Origin: Hymenobacter sp. BRD67
GTDB taxonomy: Bacteria; Bacteroidota; Bacteroidia; Cytophagales; Hymenobacteraceae
DNA length: 64,000 nucleotides
Assembly: GCF_013256425.1 (NCBI RefSeq)
Contig: NZ_CP053904.1
Location: forward strand, 2,790,001-2,854,000
Direction of reading: 5' to 3'
Shown: in pieces, positions 47,247-59,185 of the stretch
How the letters are laid out: the number at the start of each line of letters is the position of its first letter
How positions within the stretch are numbered: position 1 is the stretch's first letter
Program-made: the position numbers and the translations under genes
Notes under the pieces: generated by a model
What the model saw: only the letters and a program-made list of their open reading frames with translations
Database searches by the model: none
Told to the model about the DNA's origin: nothing

Positions 47247-50200
47247 TTGAAGTCTCTACTGTCTGTCGGTTCTAAATTCGCTACTTCGGGTACGCTATTG
47301 GCGGTAGCCGTGGTATCGTCGGTGTTGGTGGCTGTGTGGGCAGCTCCGGCAGGGGCGGCCGGGCGCCGCTACCCGACTACCTGGAATACGTGGGTAAGCC
47401 GGTTAGGGTTGCCGCTCCAGGGCCTGCCGGCCCAGACTACGCCGGCCGATACCAGCCGCTACCGGCCCAGCCGCCGCCCGCGCCTGCGCACCGTGCGCGA
47501 CCGCCCGGGCAGCCACTTCTCGCCACGGGGCCGCCGCTCGCCGCTGATTTTGCCGCTGCCCAAGACTGTGAAGCTGGTGGTAACGCCCGACGACAGCCTG
47601 AAGAACTACAACGTGCGCGAAACGGTGGGCTCGCAGATAGACTACCGCGACCCCACCACCATCTCGCAGCAAGACCTGCTGAAGTACCAGGAGCGGCAGG
47701 CCATCAACGACTACTACCGGCAGAAGGCCATGGGCGGCATTGCCGGGGCGCCCGCCGCGCCGGGCAGCCCGCAGGCCCAGCGCCTGATTCCGAAAATATA
47801 CCTCGGGCCGGTGGCCGACCGCATTTTTGGGGGTTCCTACATTGATATCCGGCCCGCCGGCTCGCTCACCTTTAAGGCGGGCGCGAAGTTTAACGTAAAC
47901 CGCAACCCGGCCCTGACCCTGCGCCAGCAGAGCGTAGGCGACTTCATATTTGAGCAAAACATGAATCTGAGCCTGAGCGGGCAGGTCGGTACCAAGCTCA
48001 AGCTGACGTTTAACTACGACACCAAGGCGGCATTCGACTTCGACAACCAGATGAAGTTTGACTACGCCGGGCAGCCCACCGACATTCTGCGCAAGCTGGA
48101 CCTGGGCAACGTGAGCATGCCCCTGAACAACTCGCTGATTACGGGCGGCTCCAACCTGTTCGGCATCAAGACGCAGCTGCAGTTTGGCCGGCTGGGCGTT
48201 ACGGCGGTGGCCGCCACGCTCCGCGGCTCGCAAGACGAGGTGCGGGTGCAGAACGGGGCGCAAAGCCGCACGTTTGAGCTGAAAGCCAGCCAGTATGAGA
48301 AAGACCGACACTACTTTCTGTCGCAGTATTTCCGTGACAACTACGACCAAGCGCTACGCGGACTGCCTACAGTGCAGAGCGGCTTCGAGATTCGCCGCCT
48401 GGAAGTGTGGGTGACCAACGACAACCGCACCACCGACAACCTGCGCAACGTAGTAGCCCTGATGGACCTGGGCGAGCCCCGGCAGGAGCGCCTCTACCGG
48501 CAGCAGTTTTTCAACCAGGGCAGTACCCCATCGATAAAGACGCCACCGAAGAACCAGGCCAACTACCTCTACCAGTCGCTGCCCAAAGCCACCGATGCCA
48601 ACCGCAACAACCTCAGTATAGAAACCTATCTGAACAGCCTCTCAACGCCGGGAGGTAGTGTATCGATGGTCAAAAACCTGGACTACGAGCGCCTGCGTGC
48701 CCGTAAGCTCATGCCCAGCGAGTACACTTTCAACGCCCAGCTTGGCTATGTAAACCTGAATACGGCCCTGCTGCCCGACCAGGTACTGGGCGTGAGCTAC
48801 GAGCTGCTCTACAATGGCAAGTCTTACACCGTGGGGGAGACGCAGACGGAGTACACCAACGTGGGGGCCGACCAGGTTATCTTCCTCAAGATGCTGAAGG
48901 CTACCAACCCAGGCGTTGGCATTGCCGACCCAGCGTAAACCCGGCCAACCCCAACCTGCTGACGCACAACACGCCGACCTGGGATTTGATGATGAAAAAC
49001 ATCTATTCCCTGAATACCTCCCAGGTGAACCGCGATAATTTTCAGCTTCAGCTTATCTACAAGGACGACATCACGGGCGTTGACCTGATTTCCTTGAAAG
49101 AGGGGGCTAAGATTCAGAACATTCCGCTGATACAGGTCATGGGCCTCGACCGCGTAAATGCCAACAACGACCGCAACCCGGATGGCAACTTCGACTTCTT
49201 CCCCGGTATCACCATCGATACGGAGCTGGGCAAGATAATATTTCCCAGTGTGCAGCCATTCGGCTCGTACCTGAAGGCGCAGTTCGATACTACGGGCACC
49301 ACGCCCGGCTCTAACCAGGCCAATGAACGGCTGCTGGCCCAGAAATACGTGTACCAGGCGCTGTATAACCAGACGCAGAGCGATGCGCAGCAGCAGCAGA
49401 CCAAGGACAAGTTTGTGCTGCGGGGGCGCTTTCAGGGCACGAGCACCGATGAGATAAACCTGCCGGGCATCGGGGTGGCGCAGGGCTCGGTAAAGGTGTA
49501 CTCGGGCAGCACGCTACTTACCGAAGGGGTTGACTACCAGGTTTTCTATGACCAGGCCAAGGTTAAGATTCTCAATCCCTCATACCTGAACTCAGCCAAC
49601 GAGCTGCGGGTCGACTTTGAGAAGAGCGCCCTAGTGCAGGTGCAGCCGCGCAAGCTGCTGGGGGCCCGCTTCGACTACGCGCTAAACAAGGATATTACGC
49701 TGGGGGCCACGGCGATGCACATTCTGGAAAACCAGGCGCCCGGCATCAACCGCGTGAACGTAGGCGACGAGCCGGCCAACAACACTATTCTGGGAGCCGA
49801 TATCAGCCTGCGCAAAGACAGCCGGGTGCTCACCAAGCTGGTGGATTACCTGCCCTTTGTGTCGACCAAAGAAGTATCGACGGTGGCCTTTACCGGCGAG
49901 GTAGCCAAGCTCATTGCCGGGCAGTCGCAGCTGGGCAACGGAGAAAACGGCGTGAGCTACCTCGACGACTTCGAGAATGCCCGTACGCCCTACACGCTGG
50001 GCGGCCTGGCGGCCATTCCGTCCTGGCGCCTGGCGGCTACTCCCGCGCCCATTGCGGGCAGCAACATTGATGGCCTGGTCAATGGCTACCACCGCGCCAA
50101 GCTGGCCTGGTACACCATCGACCAGACGTACTACACCGGTGGCCCCAGCGTGCCGGCCGGCATCACCACCCAAACATTAAATAACCACTATACTCGCGGC

Positions 50201-53200
50201 GTTCCGCGCAACGAGATTTTCCCGAATAAAGACCTCGGGGCAACCGGCAATGGCTACGAGTATACGTTTGACATGGCCTACTACCCCGAGGAGCGCGGCC
50301 CCTACAACTATACGCCCAATATTCAGGGCAGCGCAGGCCGGTTGTTCTCGCCGGCCGCCGGCCTGCCCGACAATAAGTTTGGCGGCATTGCGCGCGGCAT
50401 CACCTTCGATACCGACTTCGACAACGCCAACGTCGAGTACCTCGAATTCTGGCTGCTCGACCCTTTCATCAAGGGTAAGAATGGCCTGGTAGCGGCGCTC
50501 AACAGCGACCCGACCAGCCCACGGCAATACGTGGACGATACCAGGGGCGGCGACCTGTTTATCAACCTGGGCAACATCAGTGAGGACGTGCTGCGCGACC
50601 AGGGCCAGCACGAGTTTGAGAACGGCCTGCCCGTGCCGGGCGACGACCCAGCCACCACTACCCAGCCCACTCCCTACGGCCGCGTCACGACCCAGCAATT
50701 TCTGCTCGATGCCTTTAATGCTACGCCCGGCGCCCGCGCCAGCCAGGACGTAGGCCTGGATGGCCTGAATGATACCGACGAGCAGGCCTTCTTCAAATCG
50801 ACGCTGGCTGACCCCTCGGCCGACGACTTCCACCACCACCTCGACCCGATTTACGACGCCAACAACACCCAGCTTCTGGGCCGCTACAAAGACTACGACA
50901 ACTACGAAGGCAACTCGCCCGAAAACTCGCAGCTCAGCTCCACGGCTTACCCCGACAAGGAAGACCTGAACCGCGATAACGTTATCCAGACCACCGAGCA
51001 GTACTACGAATACCCCATTCACCTGGTACCCGGCCAGCTCACGGTGGGCCAGAACTACATCACCGACAAAGTAATAGCCACGGCCCCCAGCGCCACGGGC
51101 GGCAGCGGCGAAAACGTAACGTGGTACCAGTTCCGGGTGCCGATACGCCAGTACCAGCGCGTAGAAGGCAATGGCGGCCAGCCATTTGGCTTTAAAAACA
51201 TTCGCTTTGTGCGCATGTACATGACCGGCTGGCAGCAGCCGGTGGTGCTGCGCATGGTGCAGCCGCAGTTTGTGGCCAACCAGTGGCGCGAATACCTGAG
51301 CCGTATCTCGGACCCCAAGGCCGGGCCCATTGCCGGCATTGCCACCGATGCCGACGCGTTTACGATTTCGACGGTGAGCGTAGAGGAAAATGGCTTAACG
51401 CAGGGCAGCACCGGCTCTAATGCGGCTATTCCGTACGTGGTGCCGCCCAATATTACCCGCGACGTGGAGTATGGCTCCACGGCCGTATCGCGGCAGCAAA
51501 ACGAGCAAAGCCTGCGCCTGTGCGTGGATAACCTGCGCGACGGCTACGCCAAGGCTTCTTACAAAAACCTCACGACTAACCTGCTGCGCTACAAGCGCCT
51601 GCGCATGTACCTGCACGCCGAGTCCAGCAACGCCGGCGTTACGGTTGCTGATAGCAGCGTGCGGGCATTCATTCGCATCGGCACCGATTACAGCCAGAAC
51701 TACTATGAATACTCCCTGCCGCTGGTTATCACCAAACCCGGCTCGACTGCCCAAACCGACGTGTGGCCTGTTGCCAACAACGTAGACCTAGCCTTGCAGG
51801 ACTTTATCGACGCCAAGGCTGCCCGCAATGCCCAAGCAGTAGTAAGCTATACCATTCCCTTTACGTATCGGCGGCCCAACGGAGTTATCATCACGGTAAT
51901 CGGCAACCCCGACCTGTCGGCGGTGCAGGGCTGCATGATTGGCATTCTGAACCCGGTGGCTACTGCTACCAACTCCGATGCCAGTGAAAAGAGCGTGTGC
52001 TTGTGGGCCGATGAGTTTCGGGTATTTGACTTTGACAGCCAGGGCGGCTGGGCCGCCAACGCCCGCCTGAACGTGAAGCTGGCCGACCTGGCCAACATCA
52101 CGGCCACCGGCTCGTTTATTGGGGTGGGCTTCGGGGGCTTGCAGGACAAAGCCCAGCAGCGCTCGACCAGCGACGTGCTGCGTGGCGACCTCAACGCCAC
52201 GGTGGCGGCCGAGAAGTTCTTGCCGGCTCAGCTGCACCTGAAAGTACCGGTGCTGGTGCAGGCCGGCCGCCAGACCATCACGCCGCAGTACGACCCGCTC
52301 GACCCCGATACCAAGCTCGACCAAAGCCTGCTGAAGTTTAAGGATGCGGCTGCCGCGACCGAATATAGAAATCTGGTAGTAGACCGCACAACCACGCGCA
52401 GCATCTCGGTGCTGAACGTGCGCAAGGAGCGGGCGCCCACCAAAACCAAGCAACATCCCTGGGACATCGAGAACGTGGCCGTCAGCTACGCCATCACCGA
52501 GCGCCTGCACACCGACATTAATACCCAGCGCGACTATACGCAGTCGTACACCGCTGCGCTAGCCTACGTGTACCAGACCCAGCCGCGCAACTTTACGCCC
52601 CTGGCAAAGCTCAAAGCACTTGATAATCCATATTTAAAGATATTTCAGCAAATCAACTTTACGCCGCTGCCCTCGCGCTTCTCGTTCCGCACCGACCTCG
52701 ACCGGCGCTACAACGAGCGCTTTTTGCAACGTGTAACCGAGCCCGGCACCCTGCCCAGCACGGCCGGCATCGACGGCGTCTTTTATAAATCTTTCTACAT
52801 CAGCCGGATATATGACCTGAAGTGGGACCTGACCAAGGCGCTTATTTTCGATTACACGGCCAACAACCGGGGCGTGATTGACGAAGGCGCGGGCCAGAGC
52901 ATTGGCAATAGCGCCGATGCTATTACTAACCGCGCGCTGCTCTGGGACCATCTTAAAACTGGCGGCCGTACTACCAATTTCACTCAGACGGCCGCTCTCA
53001 CTTATCGCCTGCCCCTCGACAAGTTTCCGCTCACCGACTGGCTCTCAGCCGATGCGCGCTACTCGGCCCACTATAGCTGGCAGGCGGCCTCCACGGCGTT
53101 GCGGGCGGGCATCTTTAATCCGGCCCGGCGGAGCGATGGCAGCCTCGACACTACCTCGACCGTACTCAACCTCGGCAATACCATTCAGAACAATGCCGAA

Positions 53201-54922
53201 ATGAGCGCCAATGGCAAGATTGACCTGGTGAAGCTCTACAACAAGGTTAAATTCCTGAATATTATCAACAACGCCCCGCCGCCGGCCCGGCCCCCGGTCG
53301 TGGCCATTGACCCCAACAACCTCACTCGGCCTAAGCCGGCCGCGCCCGACACGGCCCGCAAAGACCCTTTGCGCCTCGTAAAAGCAGTGCTGAGGGCTGT
53401 GATGACGGCGCGTAATCTCAACTTCACTTATACCCGCTCCACTGGCACGCTGCTGCCGGGCTATCTGCCCAATACCAACTTTTTGGGCTTGCAGCGCAGT
53501 ACGCTCGCGCCGGGCATTCCCTTCATCCTGGGCAAGCAGTATGACCCCGGCGAGCTGTATGGCTACGCCAACGCGCGGGGCTGGTACACCGACCAAAGCC
53601 AGTACCTGAACACGCCGCTGTCGAATATTCTGACCGAAAACCTCACCGCCCGCACCGCGCTGGAACCCTTCCGGGGCTTTAATATTCAGCTCGACCTGCG
53701 GCGGCAGAAGGTGCGCAACAACGAGGCCTACTACCGCCGCGCCATCGATACCACCAGCGCCGCTTACCAGGAGCTGGGCACGCTGGTTCCCGTGCAGGGC
53801 CAGCCTGGTCAGCCTTACATAATGGCCCCGACCCAGGCGCTGGGCACCGGCACGTACAGCGCGACTACCATCACCATCCAGACCTTATTTAACGACCTGG
53901 GGGCCAATGGCGAAACCAGCAAGGCCTTCGACCGCTTTGTCCAGAACCGGGGCATCGTGCAGCAGCGCTTGCAGGCGGCCAACCCGAACACGACCATCAC
54001 GACCACTACGGGGGGCATCACGACTACACAGGTGGTGCCTGGATACTACAGCTACAACTCGCAGGATGTGCTGCTCCAGAGTTTCCTCGATGCCTACCAC
54101 GGCAAGTCGTCGGATGGCTACCAGGCCAAGGAGTTTGACCCTTTCGGGGTGATTCCGCTGCCCAACTGGCGCATCGACTACAACGGCTTATCCGACCTGC
54201 CGGCCATTCGCAACGTCTTCCGCTCGTTTACCCTGAACCACGCCTACTCGTCGGTATACAACATGGGCGGCTACACCACCTCCACCAACTACGCCTCGGA
54301 GCCCGGCTTTTTTAACAGCAGCGCCGGCGATATTCTGCCCTACGTACTGAACTCGACCGGCCAGTACGTGCCCTACTACGTTATCGGGCAGGTGAGCATT
54401 GTGGAAAGCCTGACCCCATTTATCGGTGTCAATTTCCAGACCGTGAACAACGTAACCGGCCGCGTGCAGTACAATACCAGCCGCGCCGTGGCCCTGAACG
54501 TAACCAACGCCCAGATAACCGAGCTGCACACTACCGAGCTGGTTATCGGCCTGGGCTACGCCGCCACCGGCTTTAAGCTGCCCTTCCGGGTGGGGGGCGA
54601 GCAGCGCACCCTTAAAAACAACCTCACTGCCCGCCTCGACCTCAGCATCCGCGACAACGCAACCATTCAGCGCAGCATTATCAACTCGGTAGACCCGCAG
54701 GAGGCGACCACTACTACGCCCAGCTTTGTGGGCACTTCCAGCAGCCAGATTACCAACGGCTCGCTGCAAGTTCAGCTGCGCCCCACCATCGACTACCTGC
54801 TCAACGCCCGACTCAACTTGCAGTTCTACTTTACTCAGACCATCACCCAGCCCCGCGTGAGCAATGCCTTCCGCAATGCCACCACCGAAGGCGGCATTCA
54901 GCTGCGCTACAGCCTCCAGTAG
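47247..54922 (+). CDS. sprA: Type IX secretion outer-membrane translocon SprA (one frameshift)
   Basis: About 2558 residues after one C is restored in the CCC run at 48929-48931. The repaired join reads GIADPSVNPANPN. The start is TTG at 47247, giving MKSLLSVGSKFATSG and a membrane-spanning signal (LLAVAVVSSVLVAVWAAP). QIDYRDPTTISQQDLLKYQ, FGGSYIDIRPAGSLTFKAG and the terminal GGIQLRYSLQ, together with the exceptional length, identify SprA. It is the giant single-chain beta-barrel through which type IX cargo with C-terminal sorting domains crosses the outer membrane; it also supports gliding in related bacteria. The LamG protein at 277-6244 is a likely cargo. Other secretion genes are not in the window. 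Confidence 0.93.
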
Positions 54923-54972
54923 CGGGGCCGGTACCGGGCTTCGGGTTTCTCTGGCCTTCGGCGGGCTGCCCT

Positions 54973-54980
54973 TACTTTTG
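54973..54980 (+). promoter_or_regulatory. Predicted -7 element of gcvH
   Basis: TACTTTTG matches TAnnTTTG, 34 bp before the gcvH start codon. A CTG lies 19 bp upstream in place of TTG. Confidence 0.5.
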
Positions 54981-55014
54981 CCGCAGGTTTGTCTCTTACT
55001 TCTCCCCTTTCAGT

Positions 55015-55395
55015 ATGAATATCCCCGCCACCCTGCACTACACCAAAGACCACGAATGGATTAGCGTGGACGGTGACACGGCCACCATCGGCATTACCGA
55101 CCATGCGCAGCATGAGCTGGGCGACATTGTGTATGTTGATATCGACACGGTCGATAAAGACGTTGCGCAGCACGACGTATTCGGTACGGTAGAGGCCGTA
55201 AAAACGGTTTCCGACTTATTCAGCCCCATCAGCGGCACCGTGCTCGAAGTAAACCCCAAGCTGGCCGACGCGCCCGAAACCGTAAACTCGGACCCTTACG
55301 GCGACGGTTGGATTATTAAGATGAAGATAGCCAACCCCGGCGAGGTAGCGGCCTTGCTGTCGGCCCAGGCCTACGGCGAGCTGATTGGCGCGTAG
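55015..55395 (+). CDS. gcvH: Glycine cleavage system H protein
   Basis: A 126-residue lipoyl-carrier protein. TKDHEWISVDGDTATIGITD starts the family fold. The lipoylated Lys63 is in VEAVKTVSDLFSP, and NPYGDGW-like motif SDPYGDGWIIKMK ends the barrel. It shuttles the aminomethyl group between the P, T and L proteins of glycine cleavage. Other gcv genes are not adjacent. A terminator hairpin follows. Confidence 0.96.
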   Translation: MNIPATLHYTKDHEWISVDGDTATIGITDHAQHELGDIVYVDIDTVDKDVAQHDVFGTVEAVKTVSDLFSPISGTVLEVNPKLADAPETVNSDPYGDGWIIKMKIANPGEVAALLSAQAYGELIGA

Positions 55396-55422
55396 CGCGG
55401 CCCGTCGGCCTTACCTTACCAC

Positions 55423-55470
55423 ACGTCATGCGGAGCGGCTTCGGCCCGCTGCGCATGACGTTCTTTTTTT
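55423..55470 (+). terminator. Terminator after gcvH (CACGTCATGC family)
   Basis: Arms 55423-55438 and 55446-55461 pair over 16 bp with one mismatch around a 7-nt loop, then TTCTTTTTTT. It shares ACGTCATGCG with the hairpin after susD. It ends just before the VanZ-M28 gene. Confidence 0.8.
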
Positions 55471-55482
55471 GCTTACCCCGCC

Positions 55483-57217
55483 ATGAAAACGCTTACCCGA
55501 CGCTTCTACGGCCGTCTGGCCCTCGCCTGGGTCGCCGTGATGCTGGTCCTGACCCTGACCCCGGCGCAGGACATGCCCCGCACGCCCGAGTGGAAGCTGC
55601 TTTCGTTCGACACGGCCGCCCACGCCGGGGTATTTGCCGTGCTGGCCGGCCTGGGCTGGCTGTGGGCACGGTGCGTGCCCCGGCTGGCGCGCTACGCCGG
55701 CGGCTGGGTGCTGCTGGGATGCGTGCTATTTGGCAGCTTAATTGAGCTACTTCAATATTTAATGAACATGGGCCGCCACGCCGAGTGGACCGACCTGCTG
55801 GGCGATACCATTGGGGCAGCACTGGTTCTGGCCGGGGCGGGCCTGGCCGGCCGCGGCGGGCGCCGGTCGGCGCTACCCCTGGCCTTCTTGCTAGTGCTAC
55901 CCGACTACGCCCACGCCCAGGCTACCGAGCCCGATTTGGCCCGCGCCCGCCGCACCATCGAAGAGTTAGCTTCCCCCAAAATGCACGGGCGGGGCTACGT
56001 GCAGCAGGGCGAGCACCTGGCCGCCGCTTACCTGCGCGGCCGACTGCGCCAGCTGGGCCTGCAGCCACTGGCGCCCGATTACACCCAATCTTTTACGTTG
56101 GATGTGAATACGTTTCCGGGTGAGCTGCAGGCCCAACTGACCGGGCGCAACCCTCACAACCTGCGGCCCGGGCGAGACTTCATCGCCGCGCCCGAGTCGG
56201 GGTCTGATAAAATTGCCCGCGAGTTTCGCGCCTGGCCCTTAGACACCCTGATTTTTACGGATACGGCAGCCGTCCGGCGCTATACTACGGGTTTGGCAGG
56301 AATGGTACCGGGCGTGAAAGCTACGCCCTGGGTAACCGGCTACCTACCCAACGCGACCGTCATGCGCGCCCGCGACGAGGCCCGCTTGCCCACGCTGCCC
56401 CCGAATTGCAAAAACGCCTGGCGGCCGGCGGCCCCCGCCTCGTTCTGGTCCCCAAGCTGACGGCCTCGCTGGCCGGTACGCAGGCCCCCAACTCCGCTTC
56501 GACATTCTGGCCAGCCAGTGGCCTACCGACCCGGCCGGCGGCTTAACTCCCCAAACCATCCGGCTACAAGCCGACGCCCAACTCCTGCGCCACTACCAAA
56601 CCCAGAACCTCGCTGCCATCGTGCGCGGACGTACCCAGCCCGACAGCTTCCTCGTAGTCTCGGCCCACTACGACCACCTCGGCATGATGGGCCGTAAAAC
56701 CTACTTTCCCGGTGCCAACGACAACGCCAGCGGCGTGGCGCTGCTGCTGGAGCTGGCTGCCTACTATGCCCGGCCCGAAAACCGCCCCGCCTGCTCGGTT
56801 GTGTTTCTGCTTTTTGGGGCCGAAGAAGCGGGACTGCTGGGCTCTACCTATTTCGTGCAGCACCCGCTGGTGCCGCTGGCCCGCATCAAATTCCTGCTCA
56901 ACCTCGACCTGCTGGGCACCGGGGAGGAAGGCGCCACCGTAGTAAATGGCCGGGTGCACGAAGCGGCTTTTCGCCGGCTCACGTTCTTCAATGAGGCCCA
57001 CCACTACCTGCCGCGCCTCACCGCCCGGGGCCCGGCCGCCAACTCCGACCACTTCCCGTTTTCGCAAGCCGGGGTGCCGGCATTTTTCCTGTACACGCGC
57101 GGCGGCAGCCTGGCTTACCACGACGTAAACGACCAGCCGGCCGCGCTTTCGCTGGCGGGCTTTGCGGGTGCCTTCGGGCTGGCCCGCGACTTTCTGAATG
57201 AGCTAGCCAGCAATTGA
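55483..57217 (+). CDS. VanZ-like membrane domain fused to M28 family metallopeptidase (two frameshifts)
   Basis: About 578 residues after single C additions at 56398-56402 and 56485-56489. Residues 1-~128 are a VanZ-like four-helix membrane domain (LTLTPAQDMPRTPEWKL, DTAAHAGVFAVLAGLGWLW, IELLQYLMNMGRHAEWTDLL). A further hydrophobic stretch SALPLAFLLVLPDYAHAQA, looking like a signal peptide, leads without a stop into a zinc peptidase. The M28 motifs are SAHYDHLG (metal His), PGANDNASG (bridging Asp), FGAEEAGLLGS (catalytic and metal Glu), NLDLLG and SDHFPF. M28 enzymes are secreted aminopeptidases using two zinc ions. No internal start codon was found for a separate peptidase, so a fusion is the simplest reading. 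Confidence 0.75.
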
Positions 57218-57294
57218 TTATTTATTATATTAAGCTTTTTAAATATATAAAATATTCATCCACCCGCTGCCCCATATTATAAAGACTGTATAAA

Positions 57295-57325
57295 CGCAAA
57301 AAACCCCAGCCTAGTGGCCGGGGAG
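57295..57325 (-). terminator. Terminator of the minus-strand gene at 57367
   Basis: Read on the minus strand, CCCCGGCC...GGCTGGGG forms a stem with one mismatch and a 4-nt loop, followed by six T. It lies about 40 bp past the stop codon of the small secreted protein. Confidence 0.75.
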
Positions 57326-57366
57326 TTCTGCGTCTGGCGCTGCAAGTACAGCTTAAACTGGTGGCC

Positions 57367-57909
57367 CTAGCTGTTGGCTTTGAGTGAGTTCAGGATACGC
57401 TTGGCCAGGGGCTCCCATTCGGGCTTCTGGCGGTCGGCGCAGTTAAATGTGCAGATGAGCAACTTACCCTGCACGTCGGTGAAGAATACAAGCGTGTACA
57501 CTTCGTGGCCCATCTCGGGCTTCATGAATTCGAGGTAGCCTACCTTACGGTTGCCTACTTCCTTCACACCTTCGCCAAACCAGGTAGTTTGCTTATACTG
57601 CTTATGGTAAGCCTTGGCAAAGTTATCCTGGTACACCTGCACCATGTCCTGGTCGGCGTCGTTGTCAGAATAGTTGAAGGCCAGCGATACCAGGTTGTTA
57701 TTGGTGAATACTACGCTGGGGCGGCTGCTGGCGTGGGCATAGGCAAAATCCATCTGCTGCTCGGTCATAACCTCGAAGCCTTTGGGAATCAGCACCTCCA
57801 CGCGCTCGCTTAGCACGCGCTTCTTTACCAGTTCAATCTCAGAAGCGGGGCGCGCTGCCATGAGTAGGCTTGCGCAGGAAGTGAGCAGCAAGAGTACTAT
57901 TTTTTTCAT
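57367..57909 (-). CDS. Small secreted protein of unknown function
   Basis: A 180-residue protein with a signal peptide (MKKIVLLLLTSCASLLMAA). A Cys inside LLLTSCASL could suggest a lipoprotein, but the position is early and the lipobox is poor. The mature part (VEVLIPKGFEVMTEQQMDFA, YSDNDADQDMVQVYQDNFAK, YTLVFFTDVQGKLLICTFNC) is well formed alpha/beta sequence but no family was recognised. Two Cys may form a disulfide in the mature protein. It has its own terminator and is read toward the VanZ-M28 gene. Confidence 0.65.
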   Translation of the reverse strand: MKKIVLLLLTSCASLLMAARPASEIELVKKRVLSERVEVLIPKGFEVMTEQQMDFAYAHASSRPSVVFTNNNLVSLAFNYSDNDADQDMVQVYQDNFAKAYHKQYKQTTWFGEGVKEVGNRKVGYLEFMKPEMGHEVYTLVFFTDVQGKLLICTFNCADRQKPEWEPLAKRILNSLKANS

Positions 57910-58276
57910 GGGAGTAGAGTGGTAAAAGGTAGTAGTAGAAGTAAAATAAAATTTATCCGGTTTTGATTGGCTTTCGATTCGGAATCTAAGTTACACACAA
58001 AATGCAACTTCTGTTCCAAAAACACCTCAACGGCTAGCAGGTGCGAAAATAGTTTTTGCAACCCCTGCGCCACTTGGCTTAACTTACTGATTATGTGAGC
58101 AAAAACAAGTTCCTTTAAAAGAGAAGGTTTCGTGAAAATTCGTTAAACCGCGCCTGTAGCCGCTTCATTTTTCTTCTATAAATCCAAAAAAGGACTGGAA
58201 AGATACAGAGGTTTTTTTCAATTTCAGTAGGTGGAACCTTTTTTACTCTACGTGAAACCCAGGACTTTGGATTTAG
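57910..58276. other. AT-rich intergenic region
   Basis: A 367-bp gap between two minus-strand genes, clearly richer in A/T than the neighbours. It must hold the promoter of the 57367 gene, but no clean TAnnTTTG was found. No gene or RNA is supported. Confidence 0.5.
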
Positions 58277-59185
58277 CTACAGGATATTATTAAGCTGTTC
58301 TTTGATTTTTTCCAGTTCTTCTTTCATACCTACCACCAGATGCTGAACGGTGGCATCATTTGCTTTTGAGCCTATCGTATTGATTTCCCGGCCTATTTCC
58401 TGAGCCAGGAAGCCGAGCTTTTTACCCACCGCCTCGTCGGGCTGCCGGGTAGCCAGCTCAAAGTAGTCGAGGTGGGCTGACAGGCGAACTTTTTCTTCGG
58501 CAATATCCAGCTTCTCGATGTAGTACAATACTTCCTGCTCGAAGCGGGTAGCATTGAACTGCTCGTGCTGGGTTAGCTCGGCCAGGTGCGTTGCCAGGCG
58601 CTGCCGAACGTGCGCCACGCGCTGCGGGTCGTGCAAGTCAACGGCCGCCAGCTGCTGCCGAATAGTAGCTAGGTAGCCCAGAATTTCCTGCTGCAGCGTC
58701 TGGCCTTCGTCTTGTCGAAACTGCTGCATGGCTGCCAGCGCCTCGGTAAGCAGCGGTTGTAGCTCGGCCCAGGTTGGCTCTTCGGCTCCGGTTTCGGCTT
58801 GGCTGGTCTGGGCTGCTTCGGCTGCCGTGGGCACAACGCCGGGCAGGCGCAGGGCGGCCAGCAGGGTTTCTTCGGTAGCGGCCAGGCCCAGGCTTTGGGC
58901 CACGGCTTGCAGCTCGTGAAAGGCCGCCAACAGGGCCGGCCGGTTGAGCGCCGGGGCGGCCGCCGCGCTGGCCGGTCGATTAAAATCAATATTGAAGTTG
59001 ACTTTGCCGCGCAGCAGGGCCTTGGTGATTTGCTGACGAATTTCGTGCTCGTGCGCTTGCAGAAAGCGTGGCAGGCGCAGGGTGAGATCGAGGGTTTTGG
59101 AATTGAGCGAGCGCAGCTCGGCCGTCGCGGTATAGCGGTCCGTATCGCGGTGAGCCTGGCCAAAGCCCGTCATGGAAAGCAACAT
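58277..59185 (-). CDS. yicC: YicC family endoribonuclease
   Basis: A 302-residue cytoplasmic protein. The N-terminus MLLSMTGFGQAHRDTDRY and RSLNSKTLDLTLRLPRFLQAHE fit the YicC-like N-terminal domain. The C-terminal DUF1732-type end keeps the family motif FEQEVLYYIEKLDIAEE, followed by RLSAHLDYFELA and KLGFLAQEIGREINTIGSK. Members are metal-dependent endoribonucleases related to stress and stationary phase. Length agrees with the family. Divergent from the Oar-like receptor gene. Confidence 0.93.
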   Translation of the reverse strand: MLLSMTGFGQAHRDTDRYTATAELRSLNSKTLDLTLRLPRFLQAHEHEIRQQITKALLRGKVNFNIDFNRPASAAAAPALNRPALLAAFHELQAVAQSLGLAATEETLLAALRLPGVVPTAAEAAQTSQAETGAEEPTWAELQPLLTEALAAMQQFRQDEGQTLQQEILGYLATIRQQLAAVDLHDPQRVAHVRQRLATHLAELTQHEQFNATRFEQEVLYYIEKLDIAEEKVRLSAHLDYFELATRQPDEAVGKKLGFLAQEIGREINTIGSKANDATVQHLVVGMKEELEKIKEQLNNIL

